Source: Martelella mediterranea
GTDB taxonomy: Bacteria; Pseudomonadota; Alphaproteobacteria; Rhizobiales; Rhizobiaceae
DNA: 64,000 bases
Direction: 5' to 3'
Assembly: GCF_004342225.1 (NCBI RefSeq)
Contig: NZ_SMAR01000001.1
Location: 186,001-250,000, forward strand
Made by a program: the position numbers and the translations under genes
Part shown: positions 19,561 through 29,681 of the stretch, piece by piece
Layout: each line of letters begins with the position of its first letter
Position numbering within the stretch: position 1 is the first letter of the stretch
Notes under the pieces: model-generated
Seen by the model: the letters and a program-made list of their open reading frames with translations, nothing else
What the model was told of the DNA's origin: nothing
Databases searched by the model: none

Positions 19561-20274
19561 CTATCGGTTCAGGCCGGTAAGCAGGGATTCGACATATTCA
19601 GGAACGGCTGTTGCAGCTTTTCCTTCATAACACTCCTGAAAAAGTGTGTTGCCTGTGGCCTCCAGATTTATTTCGATCGTGTGGGCTTCATGCATGCCGG
19701 CTTCCATAACAAAGCCGGCCGCCGGGTAGACGGTTCCCGATGTTCCGATTGAGATAAAAAGGCCAGACTGCGCCAGCGCTTCACCGATATCTTCCATGTG
19801 GTAAGGAATTTCGCCAAACCAGACGATGTCGGGACGAAGGCCCGGACGCGAGCAGTTGGAGCAGATGGTGCCTTGATCAAGGTCTCCGCTCCAGCTCTGG
19901 CGGCTGCCACATTCAAAACAGAGCGCGGAATTCAGAGCACCATGCATGTGAATGATGTTTTTTGATCCGGCGCGTTCATGCAGATCATCGACATTCTGGG
20001 TCACCAGCAACACATTTCCGGGCCAGTCATTCTCCAGCCTGGCAAGCGCATAATGGGCCGCATTCGGCTGTGCCTTTCGGGCTTCGCGGCGGCGCATATT
20101 GTAAAAATCGAAGACCAGATCGGGATTGCGGGCAAAGCCCTCCGGTGTTGCCACATCGCGAATGTCATGATCGGCCCACAGGCCGCCCTGATCGCGAAAT
20201 GTTGCGAGGCCTGATTCGGCAGAGATACCCGCGCCCGTCAGAATAACGATTGATGCCTTGGGCGAAATGGACAT
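19561..20274 (-). CDS. cobB: NAD-dependent protein deacylase, CobB-type sirtuin
   Basis: 237 residues. Sirtuin motifs in order: VILTGAGISAESGLATFRD (NAD binding), LLVTQNVDDLHERAG, the catalytic His in IHMHGALNSALCF, zinc cysteines CFEC and CSNC, and RPDIVWFGEIPY. The FYNMRRREA segment carries Tyr and Arg in a YxxR pattern, the mark of class III sirtuins that prefer succinyl or malonyl lysine. Start ATG 20274 (MSISPKASIVIL) follows AGGTTTTATCC; an earlier start would add eight residues. Confidence 0.93.
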   Translation of the reverse strand: MSISPKASIVILTGAGISAESGLATFRDQGGLWADHDIRDVATPEGFARNPDLVFDFYNMRRREARKAQPNAAHYALARLENDWPGNVLLVTQNVDDLHERAGSKNIIHMHGALNSALCFECGSRQSWSGDLDQGTICSNCSRPGLRPDIVWFGEIPYHMEDIGEALAQSGLFISIGTSGTVYPAAGFVMEAGMHEAHTIEINLEATGNTLFQECYEGKAATAVPEYVESLLTGLNR

Positions 20275-20367
20275 GGATAAAACCTGTTCGCTGATCACTG
20301 CGATTGCATGTGCATATTATGACATGAAACGCATGACAGATATTTCAATCTGCGCACCTGAACGCGG

Positions 20368-20976
20368 TCAGCGAACCGAGGCAACCGGAAGGTCTGTACC
20401 CGTTTCAATCTTGACCCAGCGACCACTGTCAAAGGAAGCCTGACGTTTGAGGTAGGTATAGGGCGTTTCGTACCAGGGCAGAATTTCGTCACTCAGATTG
20501 TCGAGAACGTAATCGCCTTGCGTGCTCCGCAAGGTCAAAACGGCGTGGCCTTCACCATTGGGTTTGCGAACAACGGTGATGAGAAGGTCAGACGCAGGGA
20601 AGCCTGCCTTCATCAGGAGGCGCCGTTTTTCAAGGACGAAATCTTCGCAGTCCCCCGCACCTTGCGGGTAGGCCCAGACCTCGTCACGACCGAAAAGATC
20701 CTGATCTGTGACGGGTCTTACAGACTGATTTACATCGTTGTTGACAGTAATCACCTTGGACCAGCCAAATTTTGTCAACTTGGCGGCCTGGGTGTTGGTT
20801 GAGCGTTGCATGCATTCAGAGCGATGGCTCTGACAAAACTCATAATGGCCGATCGGTTGCGAGGTAACACCACCGACGGGCATGGCGCGTGGTTCAGCAG
20901 CTGTCGCCGGCAGGCATGCAAAAGCCCCTGCCATAACGCTGAAAATCAACAATGCGATGTTTTTTACGCGAAACAC
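20368..20976 (-). CDS. Exported transglutaminase-like cysteine peptidase (BTLCP family)
   Basis: About 202 residues with an N-terminal signal peptide (NIALLIFSVMAGAFACL then PATAA before EPR). The catalytic triad is visible: Cys in AGDCEDFVLEKR, His in GEGHAVLTL, Asp in YVLDNLSDEI. The family is the bacterial transglutaminase-like cysteine proteinases, periplasmic proteins common in alphaproteobacteria; some relatives (LapG) cleave adhesins under c-di-GMP control, but no partner LapD is seen here. I chose the GTG at 20976 because GGATGGG precedes it; a TTG at 21009 is the other option. Confidence 0.82.
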   Translation of the reverse strand: MFRVKNIALLIFSVMAGAFACLPATAAEPRAMPVGGVTSQPIGHYEFCQSHRSECMQRSTNTQAAKLTKFGWSKVITVNNDVNQSVRPVTDQDLFGRDEVWAYPQGAGDCEDFVLEKRRLLMKAGFPASDLLITVVRKPNGEGHAVLTLRSTQGDYVLDNLSDEILPWYETPYTYLKRQASFDSGRWVKIETGTDLPVASVR

Positions 20977-21097
20977 GTTGCACCCATCCGCCAATTCAAT
21001 CCTTAACAAAGAGTTAAGAAGAATTGGCCGGACGAGTCAATCAAATGGCGTGGTTGCTCATCACCTATCCGATGCGATGGTTAATATCCCAAACGCA

Positions 21098-21898
21098 TCA
21101 GGCCCCTGTCCCAGCCACGAGATTTGCCACTGCATTCAGCATACGTTCAATATCTGCTGGTTTTGAAAGGCGATGATCGCCATCCTGCACCAGCGTCAGC
21201 ACCACGTCGTCGGCGGGCAGGTGGGTCATCAGTCTCAGAGCGTGTTCATAAGGCACATCGTCATCGAGTTTGCCTTGAATGATATGGACCGGACATCCGG
21301 TTTCAATGATGCCGACCAGTACGCGGTTGCGGCGTCCGTCATCCAGAAGTTTCGAGGTGAAGATTGTCGGCTCGGGGCCGTACGGTGATTCTTCCTCAAA
21401 ATAGCCCTTTTCCGCCAGTGCTTTGCATTCGGCCTCTTTCAGGTCCGGTTCGATCAGTTCGCTGGTGAAATCCGGGGCCGGGGCGAGCAGCAGCAGGCCT
21501 TCCACTGAAGGTGCGTTAGCGCGCTTCTTCATCTCCTGCACGGCTCTCAGAGCGAGCCAGCCGCCCATCGATGAGCCGATGATGATAATCCGTTCCGGTG
21601 CGGCATGTTCAATCGCGGCCAATGCATCTTCCAGCCAGCGCGAGATGGTGCCGTCCTTGAATTCGCCTTCTGATTCACCATGTCCAGAATAGTCGAACCG
21701 GATCATTTCCAGGCCGTGCTCGGCGGCATAGGCATCGAGCGCTTCGGCCTTTGTTCCCAGCATGTCCGAGCCATAGCCGGAAAACCACACAAGCGCCGGG
21801 GACCTCTGCTTCTCGGCGGGGCGAATACGCAAAGCAAGCCTCAAAGGACCTTCGCCGTGGTCAATCTCAATATGTGTGAGTTCGGCTTCAGTGTGCAT
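21098..21898 (-). CDS. Alpha/beta hydrolase
   Basis: 266 residues, cytosolic. The nucleophile elbow is GSSMGG (in [17 protein letters not shown]), the acid is in the [13 protein letters not shown] segment and the catalytic His is in [11 protein letters not shown]. An early [11 protein letters not shown] is typical of the serine aminopeptidase/palmitoyl-thioesterase-like branch. Substrate unknown. It is divergent from infC, which starts 190 bp away. Confidence 0.85.
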   Translation of the reverse strand: MHTEAELTHIEIDHGEGPLRLALRIRPAEKQRSPALVWFSGYGSDMLGTKAEALDAYAAEHGLEMIRFDYSGHGESEGEFKDGTISRWLEDALAAIEHAAPERIIIIGSSMGGWLALRAVQEMKKRANAPSVEGLLLLAPAPDFTSELIEPDLKEAECKALAEKGYFEEESPYGPEPTIFTSKLLDDGRRNRVLVGIIETGCPVHIIQGKLDDDVPYEHALRLMTHLPADDVVLTLVQDGDHRLSKPADIERMLNAVANLVAGTGA

Positions 21899-22088
21899 GG
21901 CAGCCTCCGGTTTTCCTGCGGTTCACCCTGTCTTCGCGGACTTTAGCGTTTATACAGAGGTGATTTTCTTTTTGAACTGTGTTATTGACACGGCACGGGT
22001 TAAACAACCATTTGTGTTTCTAACGTGTGATCATTGTCGCACGTGGAGATCCGAAATAGAGATTTCAACAATTCAGGAGTTAACGACC

Positions 22089-22625
22089 ATTCGCAGACCT
22101 CACAGAGCCGCTCCCCCGACCAAAGAAGGTCCCCGCGCCAACCGCGATATCCGCGTGCGCGAGGTTCAGTTGATCACCGAGGAGGGGGATAATAAGGGTG
22201 TCGTGCCAACGGAAGAAGCTTTGGCACTGGCCGAACAGGCTGGGCTTGATCTCGTCGAGATCGCCCCGAACTCGGCCCCGCCCGTCTGCAAAATTCTCGA
22301 TCTTGGTAAGCTGAAATATGCAAACCAGAAGCGCGCTGCCGAAGCGCGCAAGAAGCAGAAAGTTGTCGACGTCAAAGAAATCAAGATGCGCCCGAACATC
22401 GATAGTCACGACTATCAGGTGAAGATGAAGGCGATGAACAAGTTCTTTGAAGGCGGCGACAAGGTGAAAGTCACGCTTCGCTTCCGTGGCCGCGAAATGG
22501 CGCACCAGGAGTTGGGCATGAAGCTTCTCGCGCAGGTTAAGGAAGACACGGCTGAAATCGCAAAGGTCGAAGCCGAACCGAAGCTTGAAGGCCGTCAGAT
22601 GCTGATGGTTCTTGCGCCGAGATAA
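22089..22625 (+). CDS. infC: Translation initiation factor IF-3 (AUU start codon)
   Basis: Binds the 30S subunit, blocks premature 50S joining and checks the start codon; 178 residues. N-domain from [20 protein letters not shown], then the linker [12 protein letters not shown] and C-domain [36 protein letters not shown]. No ATG or GTG fits the family start. An ATT at 22089 with AGGAG 8 bases upstream gives the expected N-terminus, so infC uses the rare AUU start known in other bacteria, where IF-3 represses its own translation. Heads the infC-rpmI-rplT block. Confidence 0.92.
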   Translation: MRRPHRAAPPTKEGPRANRDIRVREVQLITEEGDNKGVVPTEEALALAEQAGLDLVEIAPNSAPPVCKILDLGKLKYANQKRAAEARKKQKVVDVKEIKMRPNIDSHDYQVKMKAMNKFFEGGDKVKVTLRFRGREMAHQELGMKLLAQVKEDTAEIAKVEAEPKLEGRQMLMVLAPR

Positions 22626-22942
22626 TCCCTTTCCCGGTGTGCCGGATGATGATGTGCCGCCCGCGAGAAATCGTTGTGGCGGCAACTCTTTTATTCGCGC
22701 CGGGAATCGGTTGCGCTTTGATAATAAAGCGCGTATAAGCGCGCCGTTCTTGCCTGTTGCTTTTGTGGCAATGTGTAAGGACAGCAGACATGGTGCTGAT
22801 CTTTCATCGGAAATCCTGTGATTTTTATGAAAAATAAGTGCCTGAACAGGCCGGCAGGGCATGCCGTGTCTGTTCCAAATGCCAGTGCTTTGAGGCGTTC
22901 GTCACCTCAAGGCTGAAATCAAAAACAATGGAGACAAGCAAA
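22626..22942 (+). other. infC-rpmI intergenic region
   Basis: 317 bp without a gene. It holds a good sigma-70-like promoter at 22711-22739 and a transcribed leader of about 200 nt before rpmI with several small hairpins (for example CGGCA/TGCCG near 22850). No recognisable L20 binding pseudoknot could be established by eye. Confidence 0.5.
22711..22739 (+). promoter_or_regulatory. Probable sigma-70 promoter for rpmI-rplT
   Basis: TTGCGC (-35, 22711-22716), a 17-bp spacer and TATAAG (-10, 22734-22739). It lies about 200 bp before rpmI in the gap after infC, so the ribosomal protein genes can be transcribed separately from infC. Confidence 0.55.
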
Positions 22943-23143
22943 ATGCCCAAGATGAAGACGAAGTCGTCGGTCAAAAAGCGTTTCAAAACGACCGCCAGCG
23001 GTAAGGTCAAGGTCGGTGCAGCTGGCAAGCAGCACGGCATGATCAAGCGCTCCAACAAGTTTATCCGCAATGCACGCGGCACGATGGTTCTGTCCGAAGC
23101 GGACGCAAAGATCGTCAAGCAGTTCATGCCTTACAGCAAGTAA
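22943..23143 (+). CDS. rpmI: 50S ribosomal protein L35
   Basis: 66 residues, the usual size of bL35: [20 protein letters not shown], then [19 protein letters not shown]. Component of the large ribosomal subunit. GGAGACAAGCAAA directly precedes the ATG at 22943. It is followed 48 bp later by rplT in the conserved order infC-rpmI-rplT. Confidence 0.98.
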   Translation: MPKMKTKSSVKKRFKTTASGKVKVGAAGKQHGMIKRSNKFIRNARGTMVLSEADAKIVKQFMPYSK

Positions 23144-23191
23144 CGCACGCGAAAACAACGCAAGCAGATAGATTTCAAGGAGACATAAGAT

Positions 23192-23596
23192 ATGGCACGC
23201 GTAAAACGTGGCGTTACCGCCCACGCAAAGCATAAAAAAGTTCTGAAGCAGGCCAGTGGTTACTACGGCCGCCGCAAGAATACGATCCGCACAGCCAAGG
23301 CCGCTGTCGACAAGTCCAAGCAGTACGCTTACCGCGACCGCAAGGTTAACAAGCGCAATTTCCGTGCGCTTTGGGTTCAGCGTATCAACGCAGCAGTGCG
23401 TGAACATGGCCTGACCTATGGCCGCTTCATCGACGGCCTGAACAAGGCTGGCATCGAAGTTGACCGTAAGGTTATGTCCGATATGGCGATCCATGAGCCG
23501 GAAGCATTCGCAAGCCTGGTTGCTGCTGCGAAGAAGGGCCTGGAGTACCTCAAGAAAGAGGGCACAGCCAACGAGTTTGAAAGCGCGGTTGCTTAA
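23192..23596 (+). CDS. rplT: 50S ribosomal protein L20
   Basis: 134 residues, slightly longer than E. coli L20 because of a C-terminal tail, as usual in alphaproteobacteria. [20 protein letters not shown] and [15 protein letters not shown] are the conserved rRNA-binding N-terminus. Needed for early assembly of the large subunit and a translational repressor of this operon in other bacteria. AAGGAGACATAAGAT precedes the ATG. A strong terminator follows. Confidence 0.98.
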   Translation: MARVKRGVTAHAKHKKVLKQASGYYGRRKNTIRTAKAAVDKSKQYAYRDRKVNKRNFRALWVQRINAAVREHGLTYGRFIDGLNKAGIEVDRKVMSDMAIHEPEAFASLVAAAKKGLEYLKKEGTANEFESAVA

Positions 23597-23635
23597 AGCC
23601 AGCGCTTCCCAAGCTTTTATTTTTTACATTTTGGG

Positions 23636-23667
23636 AAACCCGCGCTGGCCGGACCAGTGCGGGTTTT
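23636..23667 (+). terminator. Rho-independent terminator after rplT
   Basis: A 13-bp stem (AAACCCGCGCTGG with CCAGTGCGGGTTT, one G-T pair) and a 5-nt loop, followed by a short T-run. It separates the infC-rpmI-rplT unit from pheS. Confidence 0.85.
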
Positions 23668-23754
23668 TCATTTTGAAGTCAGAAAAATCGCTTAACGGTT
23701 CCATATGAAACGGCGGGCAGCCGCGCGCCGGATAAAAGTAAGAGATTTGAGGAC

Positions 23755-24837
23755 ATGTCCGATCTTGAGGATTTGAAACAGAAGCTGATGGCCGATGTCG
23801 CCGCAGCTGAGGATGAAGCGGCAATCGAACAGGTCCGCCTGAATGCCATTGGTAAGAAGGGTTCGGTCTCCGAGCTTCTGAAAACGCTGGGCAAGATGGA
23901 TCCGGAAGAGCGCAAAACGCGTGGGGCGGCGATCAACCAGCTGAAAACCGAGGTGGCTGAAGCGATTGCGTCGCGCAAGGCGGCGCTGAAGGATGCAGCG
24001 ATCGAAGCGCGTTTGAAAGCCGAGACTGTTGATGTGACCCTGCCGGTGCGGCCTTCACCATCGCTTTCCGGTCGCATCCATCCGGTCAGCCAGGTGATCG
24101 ACGAAATCACCGCGATTTTCGGTGATATGGGCTTTTCGATCGCTGAGGGGCCTGAGATCGAAAGTGATTACTACAATTTCACGGCGCTGAACTTTCCCGA
24201 AGGACATCCTGCGCGTGAGATGCATGACACATTTTTCTTTAACCCGGATGAAAACGGCGAGCGCAAGGTTCTGCGCACCCACACCTCGCCGGTGCAGATC
24301 CGCACGATGGAAAGCCAGGAGCCGCCGATCCGCGTGGTTATCCCCGGCAAGACCTATCGGCAGGACAGCGACGCGACGCATTCGCCGATGTTTCATCAGC
24401 TTGAAGGACTGGTCATCGACAAGACCACGCATGTCGGGCATCTGCGCTGGACTTTGGAAGAGTTCTGCAAGACCTTCTTTGAGGTTGACAGCGTGACGAT
24501 GCGTTTCCGTCCTTCGTTCTTCCCGTTTACAGAGCCGTCCTTCGAAGTCGACATCCAGTGCGACCGCTCGGGTGATCAGGTGAAGTTCGGCACGGGCTCG
24601 GACTGGATGGAGATTCTGGGCTGCGGCATGGTGCACCCGAACGTGCTGCGCCACTGCGGGCTGGACCCGGACGTCTATCAGGGGTTTGCCTGGGGTATGG
24701 GGCTCGATCGCATCGCCATGCTGAAATACGGCATGCCGGATCTGCGTGATTTCTTCGCCGCCGATGAGCGCTGGACGAGCCATTATGGCTTCCGCCCGCT
24801 TGATATTCCCACACTCTTTGGAGGGCTGTCGTCATGA
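23755..24837 (+). CDS. pheS: Phenylalanine--tRNA ligase alpha subunit
   Basis: Charges tRNA-Phe as an alpha2-beta2 enzyme with PheT; 360 residues. N-terminal coiled coil (about residues 1-90), then class II catalytic motifs: motif 1 region [20 protein letters not shown], motif 2 [11 protein letters not shown] with the preceding [16 protein letters not shown], and motif 3 [18 protein letters not shown]. Its end overlaps the ASCH gene by 4 bp (ATGA). Confidence 0.98.
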   Translation: MSDLEDLKQKLMADVAAAEDEAAIEQVRLNAIGKKGSVSELLKTLGKMDPEERKTRGAAINQLKTEVAEAIASRKAALKDAAIEARLKAETVDVTLPVRPSPSLSGRIHPVSQVIDEITAIFGDMGFSIAEGPEIESDYYNFTALNFPEGHPAREMHDTFFFNPDENGERKVLRTHTSPVQIRTMESQEPPIRVVIPGKTYRQDSDATHSPMFHQLEGLVIDKTTHVGHLRWTLEEFCKTFFEVDSVTMRFRPSFFPFTEPSFEVDIQCDRSGDQVKFGTGSDWMEILGCGMVHPNVLRHCGLDPDVYQGFAWGMGLDRIAMLKYGMPDLRDFFAADERWTSHYGFRPLDIPTLFGGLSS

Positions 24838-25256
24838 GTGAACTCCCTGAACGCTACAAGGATGCTGTCCAGTTTGCCTTTGGCGATACGCCTGCGCTTA
24901 TGGATGAGCTTCTGGCGCTGGTTATTGCCGGCAGGAAGACGGCAACCTGCGGCGCACTCCGCGACGTGACCGAGGCCGGAGAACCGATGCCGCAAGTCGG
25001 CCGTCGCGATGTGGTGCTCGACGGCGCCGGCAAGCCCGCCGCCGTCATTGAGACGACCGAGGTGACGATCCGCCGGTTCGACGAGGTTGGCGAAGAGTTC
25101 GCCCGCGACGAAGGCGAGGGCGATCTTTCGCTGGAATACTGGCGCGAGGGCCACGAGGCCTACTTTACTCGCAATGGCGGCTTTTCGCCCGACATGGAGC
25201 TGATCTGTGAGCGTTTCCGGCTCGTTGAGCTCCTGAAATCTGACGAGACAGATTGA
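24834..25256 (+). CDS. ASCH domain protein inside the pheST operon
   Basis: 140 residues. ASCH fold with the GxKxxT signature as [13 protein letters not shown] near residue 34, then [19 protein letters not shown] and the closing FRLVELL. ASCH domains bind RNA or modified nucleosides; some family members (YqfB) hydrolyse N4-acetylcytidine. It starts inside the pheS stop (ATGA) and ends 72 bp before pheT, so it is co-transcribed and coupled to pheS. A role in tRNA or RNA metabolism is an inference from fold and position. Confidence 0.85.
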   Translation: MSELPERYKDAVQFAFGDTPALMDELLALVIAGRKTATCGALRDVTEAGEPMPQVGRRDVVLDGAGKPAAVIETTEVTIRRFDEVGEEFARDEGEGDLSLEYWREGHEAYFTRNGGFSPDMELICERFRLVELLKSDETD

Positions 25257-25328
25257 GAAAACAGAATTTGACCGTTGCTGCTGGCAACAATCCGCGCGAC
25301 GGTTGACCGAAACGGTGGGACGAGAGAC

Positions 25329-27770
25329 ATGAAATTCACACTGTCCTGGTTGAAGGATCATCTGGAAACTGAGGCGACGCTTGAGGAAATCTGCGCGCGT
25401 CTGACAACCATCGGCCTTGAGGTTGAAGAGGTTGACGACAAGGCGACCTACAAGCCTTTCACCATCGCCAAAGTGATCGACGCCAAGCAGCATCCCGATG
25501 CAGACCGGTTGAAGGTGCTGACGGTGGATGCCGGGCCGGCGGTCAATGGCGGCAAGCCGCTTCAGATCGTCTGTGGCGCGCCGAATGCGCGAAAAGGTCT
25601 CGTTGGTGCGCTTGCGCGTCCGGGCACTTATGTGCCTGGCATCGATGTGACGCTGTCCGTTGGCAAGATCCGCGGCGTGGAAAGCCACGGCATGATGTGC
25701 TCGGAAAAAGAACTGAACATTTCCGATGATCATGATGGCATTATTGATCTGCCGGAGGATGCGCCGGTCGGTACGAGCTATGCGGAATATGCCGGTCTGG
25801 ACGATCCGGTCATCGAAATCAACCTGACGCCGAACCGCCCTGATTGCACCAGCATTTTCGGCATTGCCCGCGATCTGGCAGCCTCCGGACTTGGCACGCT
25901 CAAAACGCAGGAAGCGCCTTCCTTTAAAGAGGCCGGCGAAACACCCGTGACGCTGTCCCTGGACTTCGCGCCCGAAGACAAGCACCTTTGCCCCGGTTTT
26001 GCCTACCGGCTTGTCAAAGGTGTGAAGAACGGACCGAGCCCGAAATGGATGCAGCAGCGTCTGCTGGCCATCGGGCTTCGCCCGATCAATGCGCTTGTCG
26101 ATGTCACCAATTACATGACCTTTGATCAGGGCCGGCCGATGCATGTCTTCGACGCCGCCAAGGTCAAAGGGGCCTTGTCGGTGCGTCGCGCAAAGGCTGG
26201 CGAGAAGATCCTGGCGCTTGATGAGCGTGAATATGAGCTGACGGAAAACAATGTCGTCATCGCTGATGAAAATGGTGTTGAGTCGATTGGCGGCATCATG
26301 GGCGGCGAACATTCCGGCTGTGATGAAAACACAACCGAGGTTCTGATCGAGTCTGCGCTTTGGGATCCGATGAACATTGCCCGCACAGGCCGTGATCTCG
26401 GCATCATCACGGATGCCCGTTATCGTTTCGAGCGCGGCGTTGATCCTGAATACATGGTGCCCGGTCTTGAACGCACGACTGAGCTTGTTCTGGACATGTG
26501 CGGTGGTGAAGCGCGTGAAAAGAAGGTCGTCGGCTATAAGGGCTATGAACCGAAGGTGATCGAATACCCGTTCTCCGAGGTTCAGCGTCTGACCGGTCTC
26601 GACGTTTTGGCGGAAGAAAGCCGTGATATTCTGACACGTCTTGGTTTTTCCGTTGAGGGCACTGGCGAGATTGTTTCGGTTTCCGTGCCATCATGGCGGC
26701 CGGATGTCGAAGGCAAGGCTGACCTCGTGGAAGAAGTGATGCGCATTCATGGCGTTGATGCCATCAAACCGGTTGCTCTGCCTGCGGCTGGTGCCGTGAA
26801 CGCGAAAATTCTGACCACGCTGCAGATCCGTTCGCGTTCAGCACGCCGGGAGCTTGCAGCCCGTGGCATGATGGAAGCCGTCACATGGTCCTTCATTCCG
26901 GAAGCAGAAGCAAAGCTATTTGGCGGCGGCGCACATTCTTTGAAGCTGTCCAATCCGATTGCAGCGGATATGTCGGATATGCGTCCGTCGCTGCTGCCGG
27001 GCCTGCTCGCAGCAGCCAAGCGTAATGCTGCCATTGGTCATGGCGACGTTGCTCTGTTTGAGGTGGCCGCCACCTATGAAAATGACACACCGAAGGGACA
27101 GCGCCGCGTTGCCGGCGGTCTGCGCCGTGGCTCGGCAACGCTTTCCGGATCTGGCCGCATGTGGTCCAACGCCGAGACGGGTGCGGGACGTGCAGTTGGC
27201 GTTTTCGATGCCAAGGCGGATGCACTGGCCGTTCTTGAAGCGTGTGGACTGCCGATGGGCAATGTCCAGATCGTCGCGGGTGGGCCGGACTGGTATCATC
27301 CGGGCCGTTCGGGAACCATCAAGATGGGACCGAAGATCGTACTGGGATATTTCGGAGAATTTCATCCGAAAGTGCTCGAGGCGCTGGACGTTTCGGGCAA
27401 ATTCGCCGGCTTCGAAGTGTTTATCGATGCCATGCCGGAGCCGAAGAAAAAGGCGACCCGCACCAAGGCGGCGCTTACTCTTTCGCCATTCCAGGCCGTT
27501 TCCCGCGACTTTGCTTTTGTTGTTGATCGCGATGTTGAAGCATCCGCAATCGAGCGTGCGGCGGCGGGGGCTGACCGCAAGCTGATCACCGGTGTGACTG
27601 TGTTTGACGTTTTTGAGGGCGCATCGGTGGGTGAGGACAAGAAGTCCGTTGCCATTGAGGTCGCAATTCAGCCAACCGAACGGACGTTAACCGATGATGA
27701 TTTCGAAGCGCTGATGAAAAAAGTCATCGCCAATGTTGAGAAATCAACCGGCGGCGTGATCCGTGGATAA
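25329..27770 (+). CDS. pheT: Phenylalanine--tRNA ligase beta subunit
   Basis: 813 residues, full length. N-terminal [20 protein letters not shown], tRNA-binding EMAP-like domain ([38 protein letters not shown]), B3/B4 editing domain, B5 region ([20 protein letters not shown]), the synthetase core ([19 protein letters not shown]), and the C-terminal anticodon-binding FDX-ACB domain ([16 protein letters not shown]). Start ATG 25329 follows GGGACGAGAGAC; a frame open from 25275 is not needed. Confidence 0.98.
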   Translation: MKFTLSWLKDHLETEATLEEICARLTTIGLEVEEVDDKATYKPFTIAKVIDAKQHPDADRLKVLTVDAGPAVNGGKPLQIVCGAPNARKGLVGALARPGTYVPGIDVTLSVGKIRGVESHGMMCSEKELNISDDHDGIIDLPEDAPVGTSYAEYAGLDDPVIEINLTPNRPDCTSIFGIARDLAASGLGTLKTQEAPSFKEAGETPVTLSLDFAPEDKHLCPGFAYRLVKGVKNGPSPKWMQQRLLAIGLRPINALVDVTNYMTFDQGRPMHVFDAAKVKGALSVRRAKAGEKILALDEREYELTENNVVIADENGVESIGGIMGGEHSGCDENTTEVLIESALWDPMNIARTGRDLGIITDARYRFERGVDPEYMVPGLERTTELVLDMCGGEAREKKVVGYKGYEPKVIEYPFSEVQRLTGLDVLAEESRDILTRLGFSVEGTGEIVSVSVPSWRPDVEGKADLVEEVMRIHGVDAIKPVALPAAGAVNAKILTTLQIRSRSARRELAARGMMEAVTWSFIPEAEAKLFGGGAHSLKLSNPIAADMSDMRPSLLPGLLAAAKRNAAIGHGDVALFEVAATYENDTPKGQRRVAGGLRRGSATLSGSGRMWSNAETGAGRAVGVFDAKADALAVLEACGLPMGNVQIVAGGPDWYHPGRSGTIKMGPKIVLGYFGEFHPKVLEALDVSGKFAGFEVFIDAMPEPKKKATRTKAALTLSPFQAVSRDFAFVVDRDVEASAIERAAAGADRKLITGVTVFDVFEGASVGEDKKSVAIEVAIQPTERTLTDDDFEALMKKVIANVEKSTGGVIRG

Positions 27771-27783
27771 CCATTAAAATGTG

Positions 27784-27813
27784 AAAAGGCCCGCAGCCAG
27801 ACGGGCCTTTTTT
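27784..27813. terminator. Bidirectional terminator between pheT and the GH32 gene
   Basis: AAAAGGCCCG pairs perfectly with CGGGCCTTTT over 10 bp with an 8-nt loop and a T-run on the plus strand; the A-run on the other side makes it work for the leftward GH32 gene too. It sits between two convergent stops. Confidence 0.88.
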
Positions 27814-27843
27814 CAAGCTTGGAAACAAAGGCGGACGCCTGCC

Positions 27844-29559
27844 TTAAAGCGCCAGCCCCCAGACCTTCGCGGATTTCACACGGCCTTCGCGAATGCGGAT
27901 GGAGTGAACCGGGTCAAAACCTGCAATCCGTTTTGTGCCAGCCCAGCGGCCATTGTCGGCAAAAACTTCGACAGAGCCGATATCCAGAAAGACGCGGATG
28001 TGGCTTGGTTTTGCACCCGGCGCAACATAATCCGGTGACGGGCCCTGCGTGTCATCATGATAGACAAAGCGCAGCCCTTCCTGATCGACCTGCACCATCA
28101 TTTCAATGTTGTTGTGATAAAAATCGAGTTCGAAAGGTGCGCCTGGGTCATCCAGTTCAATGACGATTTCAACCTGGCCGGTTTCCAGCATTACGGCTTC
28201 ACCGCTTGCCAGTGTCTCCTCGTCGATCAGGTGATCGCGCAGCGTCTCAACGCCCTCAATTGGTGGGGTCAGCAGTGTTTCGTCTTCCTGATCGTAAACC
28301 AGATTGCGCGGAAGGGTCATCGCGGTCGGGAAATCGATTTCAGGCGCGGCGTCCGCCCAGTTTGCAAGCCAGCCAATGCCAACGGGGGTGCCTGAGTCAA
28401 GGAAGGCCTGAAAAGCATAGTTGTCGACGATGAAGTCGAGTTCCTGTTCGAATTCCGGCGTAAAGCTTTTGCCATCGAAGTGGCCGACTGTCGCCAGCGA
28501 CAGATTTTTCCGGCCGGTTTCTTCATGGTGGCTGTGCATCAGGCCGCAAATCAGCACCCAGCGGGTTGTCGGGTCACCGGCCGGGCCATCAAGCGGCAAG
28601 AGGCAGGGACATTCAATAACCTGGGTGTTGAACCGGTTTTCCGAATGCAGAACGTCCACAAACTCCCAGTCTCCGGACGCTGTCACATCTGAGGTTTGGT
28701 AGAGAAGAACCACGCCATCCTCACCGAGGCGGCTGCCCAGAAGCATTTTCCAGTAGCCATCGGGACCGCGGAAAACATAAGGGTCGCGGAAATCGAGCGT
28801 CAGGCCTTCAAGCTCCGGGCGCTTGTCAATCAGCGGTTTGGCTGCACCTGCAAAAATCAGTGACTGAGACGTCGCCATCATCTGAATTTCGCGTTCAGGT
28901 GCCCGCTCGATCACATGTTCTGTGAAGAAAACACGAATGCCGTTGGAATTATCAAGCGGTATGGCGGAGCCTGAGAATGCGCCACCGCGTTTGTCCGGCC
29001 GGTGGGTCAGGTCTTCTGAAGGAAAGAGGAAGATTGGCAAATGGCGCCAATGCAGAAAATCTTCAGAGATCGCATGGCCCCAGTGCATCGTGTTCCAGGT
29101 CAGGCCGTGCGAATAATGCTGATAAAACAGATGCGCTGAGCCATTGAAGCGGCCAAAACCATTCGGATCATTCATCCAGCCGAAGGGTGGACGGAAGTGA
29201 TAACTGCCCGGCGCAGGGGCGGGCGCATTGGCAGCATGTGTCCTTAGAACCGTGATGCCTTCTTCCAGAACACTGGCATCCGTGAACCAGTAGGCAACCG
29301 ATATCGTCGTCGTTTCGGGATCATAGGCACATTCAAGCTCGCCGCCATGCGGCATGAAGAACATGCGGAATTCGTATTCTTCGGAATTCTGAACAAAAAT
29401 ATTGCCGAAACGCTGGTCGTTCAACGACAGCTGCATCTCTCCGGGCGCATGCGGATGAATGGCCTTCAGCCAGACATGGAGGACCGCATTGACAGGCACC
29501 GTTCCACGCAGTTTGCGAAGATGAGTGTCGTCGGTGGTTCTCGGCTCTGGCAGTGTCAT
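27844..29559 (-). CDS. Glycoside hydrolase family 32 (sucrose/fructan hydrolase)
   Basis: 571 residues. GH32 motifs: FGWMNDPNG near residue 128 (nucleophile Asp), FRDPYVF (transition-state stabiliser) and VIECPCLLPLDG (acid/base Glu). A beta-sandwich domain follows to the C-terminus. An N-terminal extension of about 100 residues precedes the catalytic domain, with no signal peptide, so it acts in the cytosol on sucrose, kestose or short fructans. It has no sugar transporter or LacI regulator beside it. Confidence 0.9.
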   Translation of the reverse strand: MTLPEPRTTDDTHLRKLRGTVPVNAVLHVWLKAIHPHAPGEMQLSLNDQRFGNIFVQNSEEYEFRMFFMPHGGELECAYDPETTTISVAYWFTDASVLEEGITVLRTHAANAPAPAPGSYHFRPPFGWMNDPNGFGRFNGSAHLFYQHYSHGLTWNTMHWGHAISEDFLHWRHLPIFLFPSEDLTHRPDKRGGAFSGSAIPLDNSNGIRVFFTEHVIERAPEREIQMMATSQSLIFAGAAKPLIDKRPELEGLTLDFRDPYVFRGPDGYWKMLLGSRLGEDGVVLLYQTSDVTASGDWEFVDVLHSENRFNTQVIECPCLLPLDGPAGDPTTRWVLICGLMHSHHEETGRKNLSLATVGHFDGKSFTPEFEQELDFIVDNYAFQAFLDSGTPVGIGWLANWADAAPEIDFPTAMTLPRNLVYDQEDETLLTPPIEGVETLRDHLIDEETLASGEAVMLETGQVEIVIELDDPGAPFELDFYHNNIEMMVQVDQEGLRFVYHDDTQGPSPDYVAPGAKPSHIRVFLDIGSVEVFADNGRWAGTKRIAGFDPVHSIRIREGRVKSAKVWGLAL

Positions 29560-29681
29560 CGCTTTCTCCGCACGGTCTTCCGGTCAACAATTTCCCGCAA
29601 ACACCATTCGGCGATGCTTGCGGGACAAGACTAGACCTAAGGTTCTGAACGATGATGTAAAGGGCGAAACCGGAAACTGAT

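Noticed and set aside
21985-22013. TTGACA upstream of infC as a promoter
   Set aside because: No acceptable -10 hexamer lies 16-18 bp downstream.
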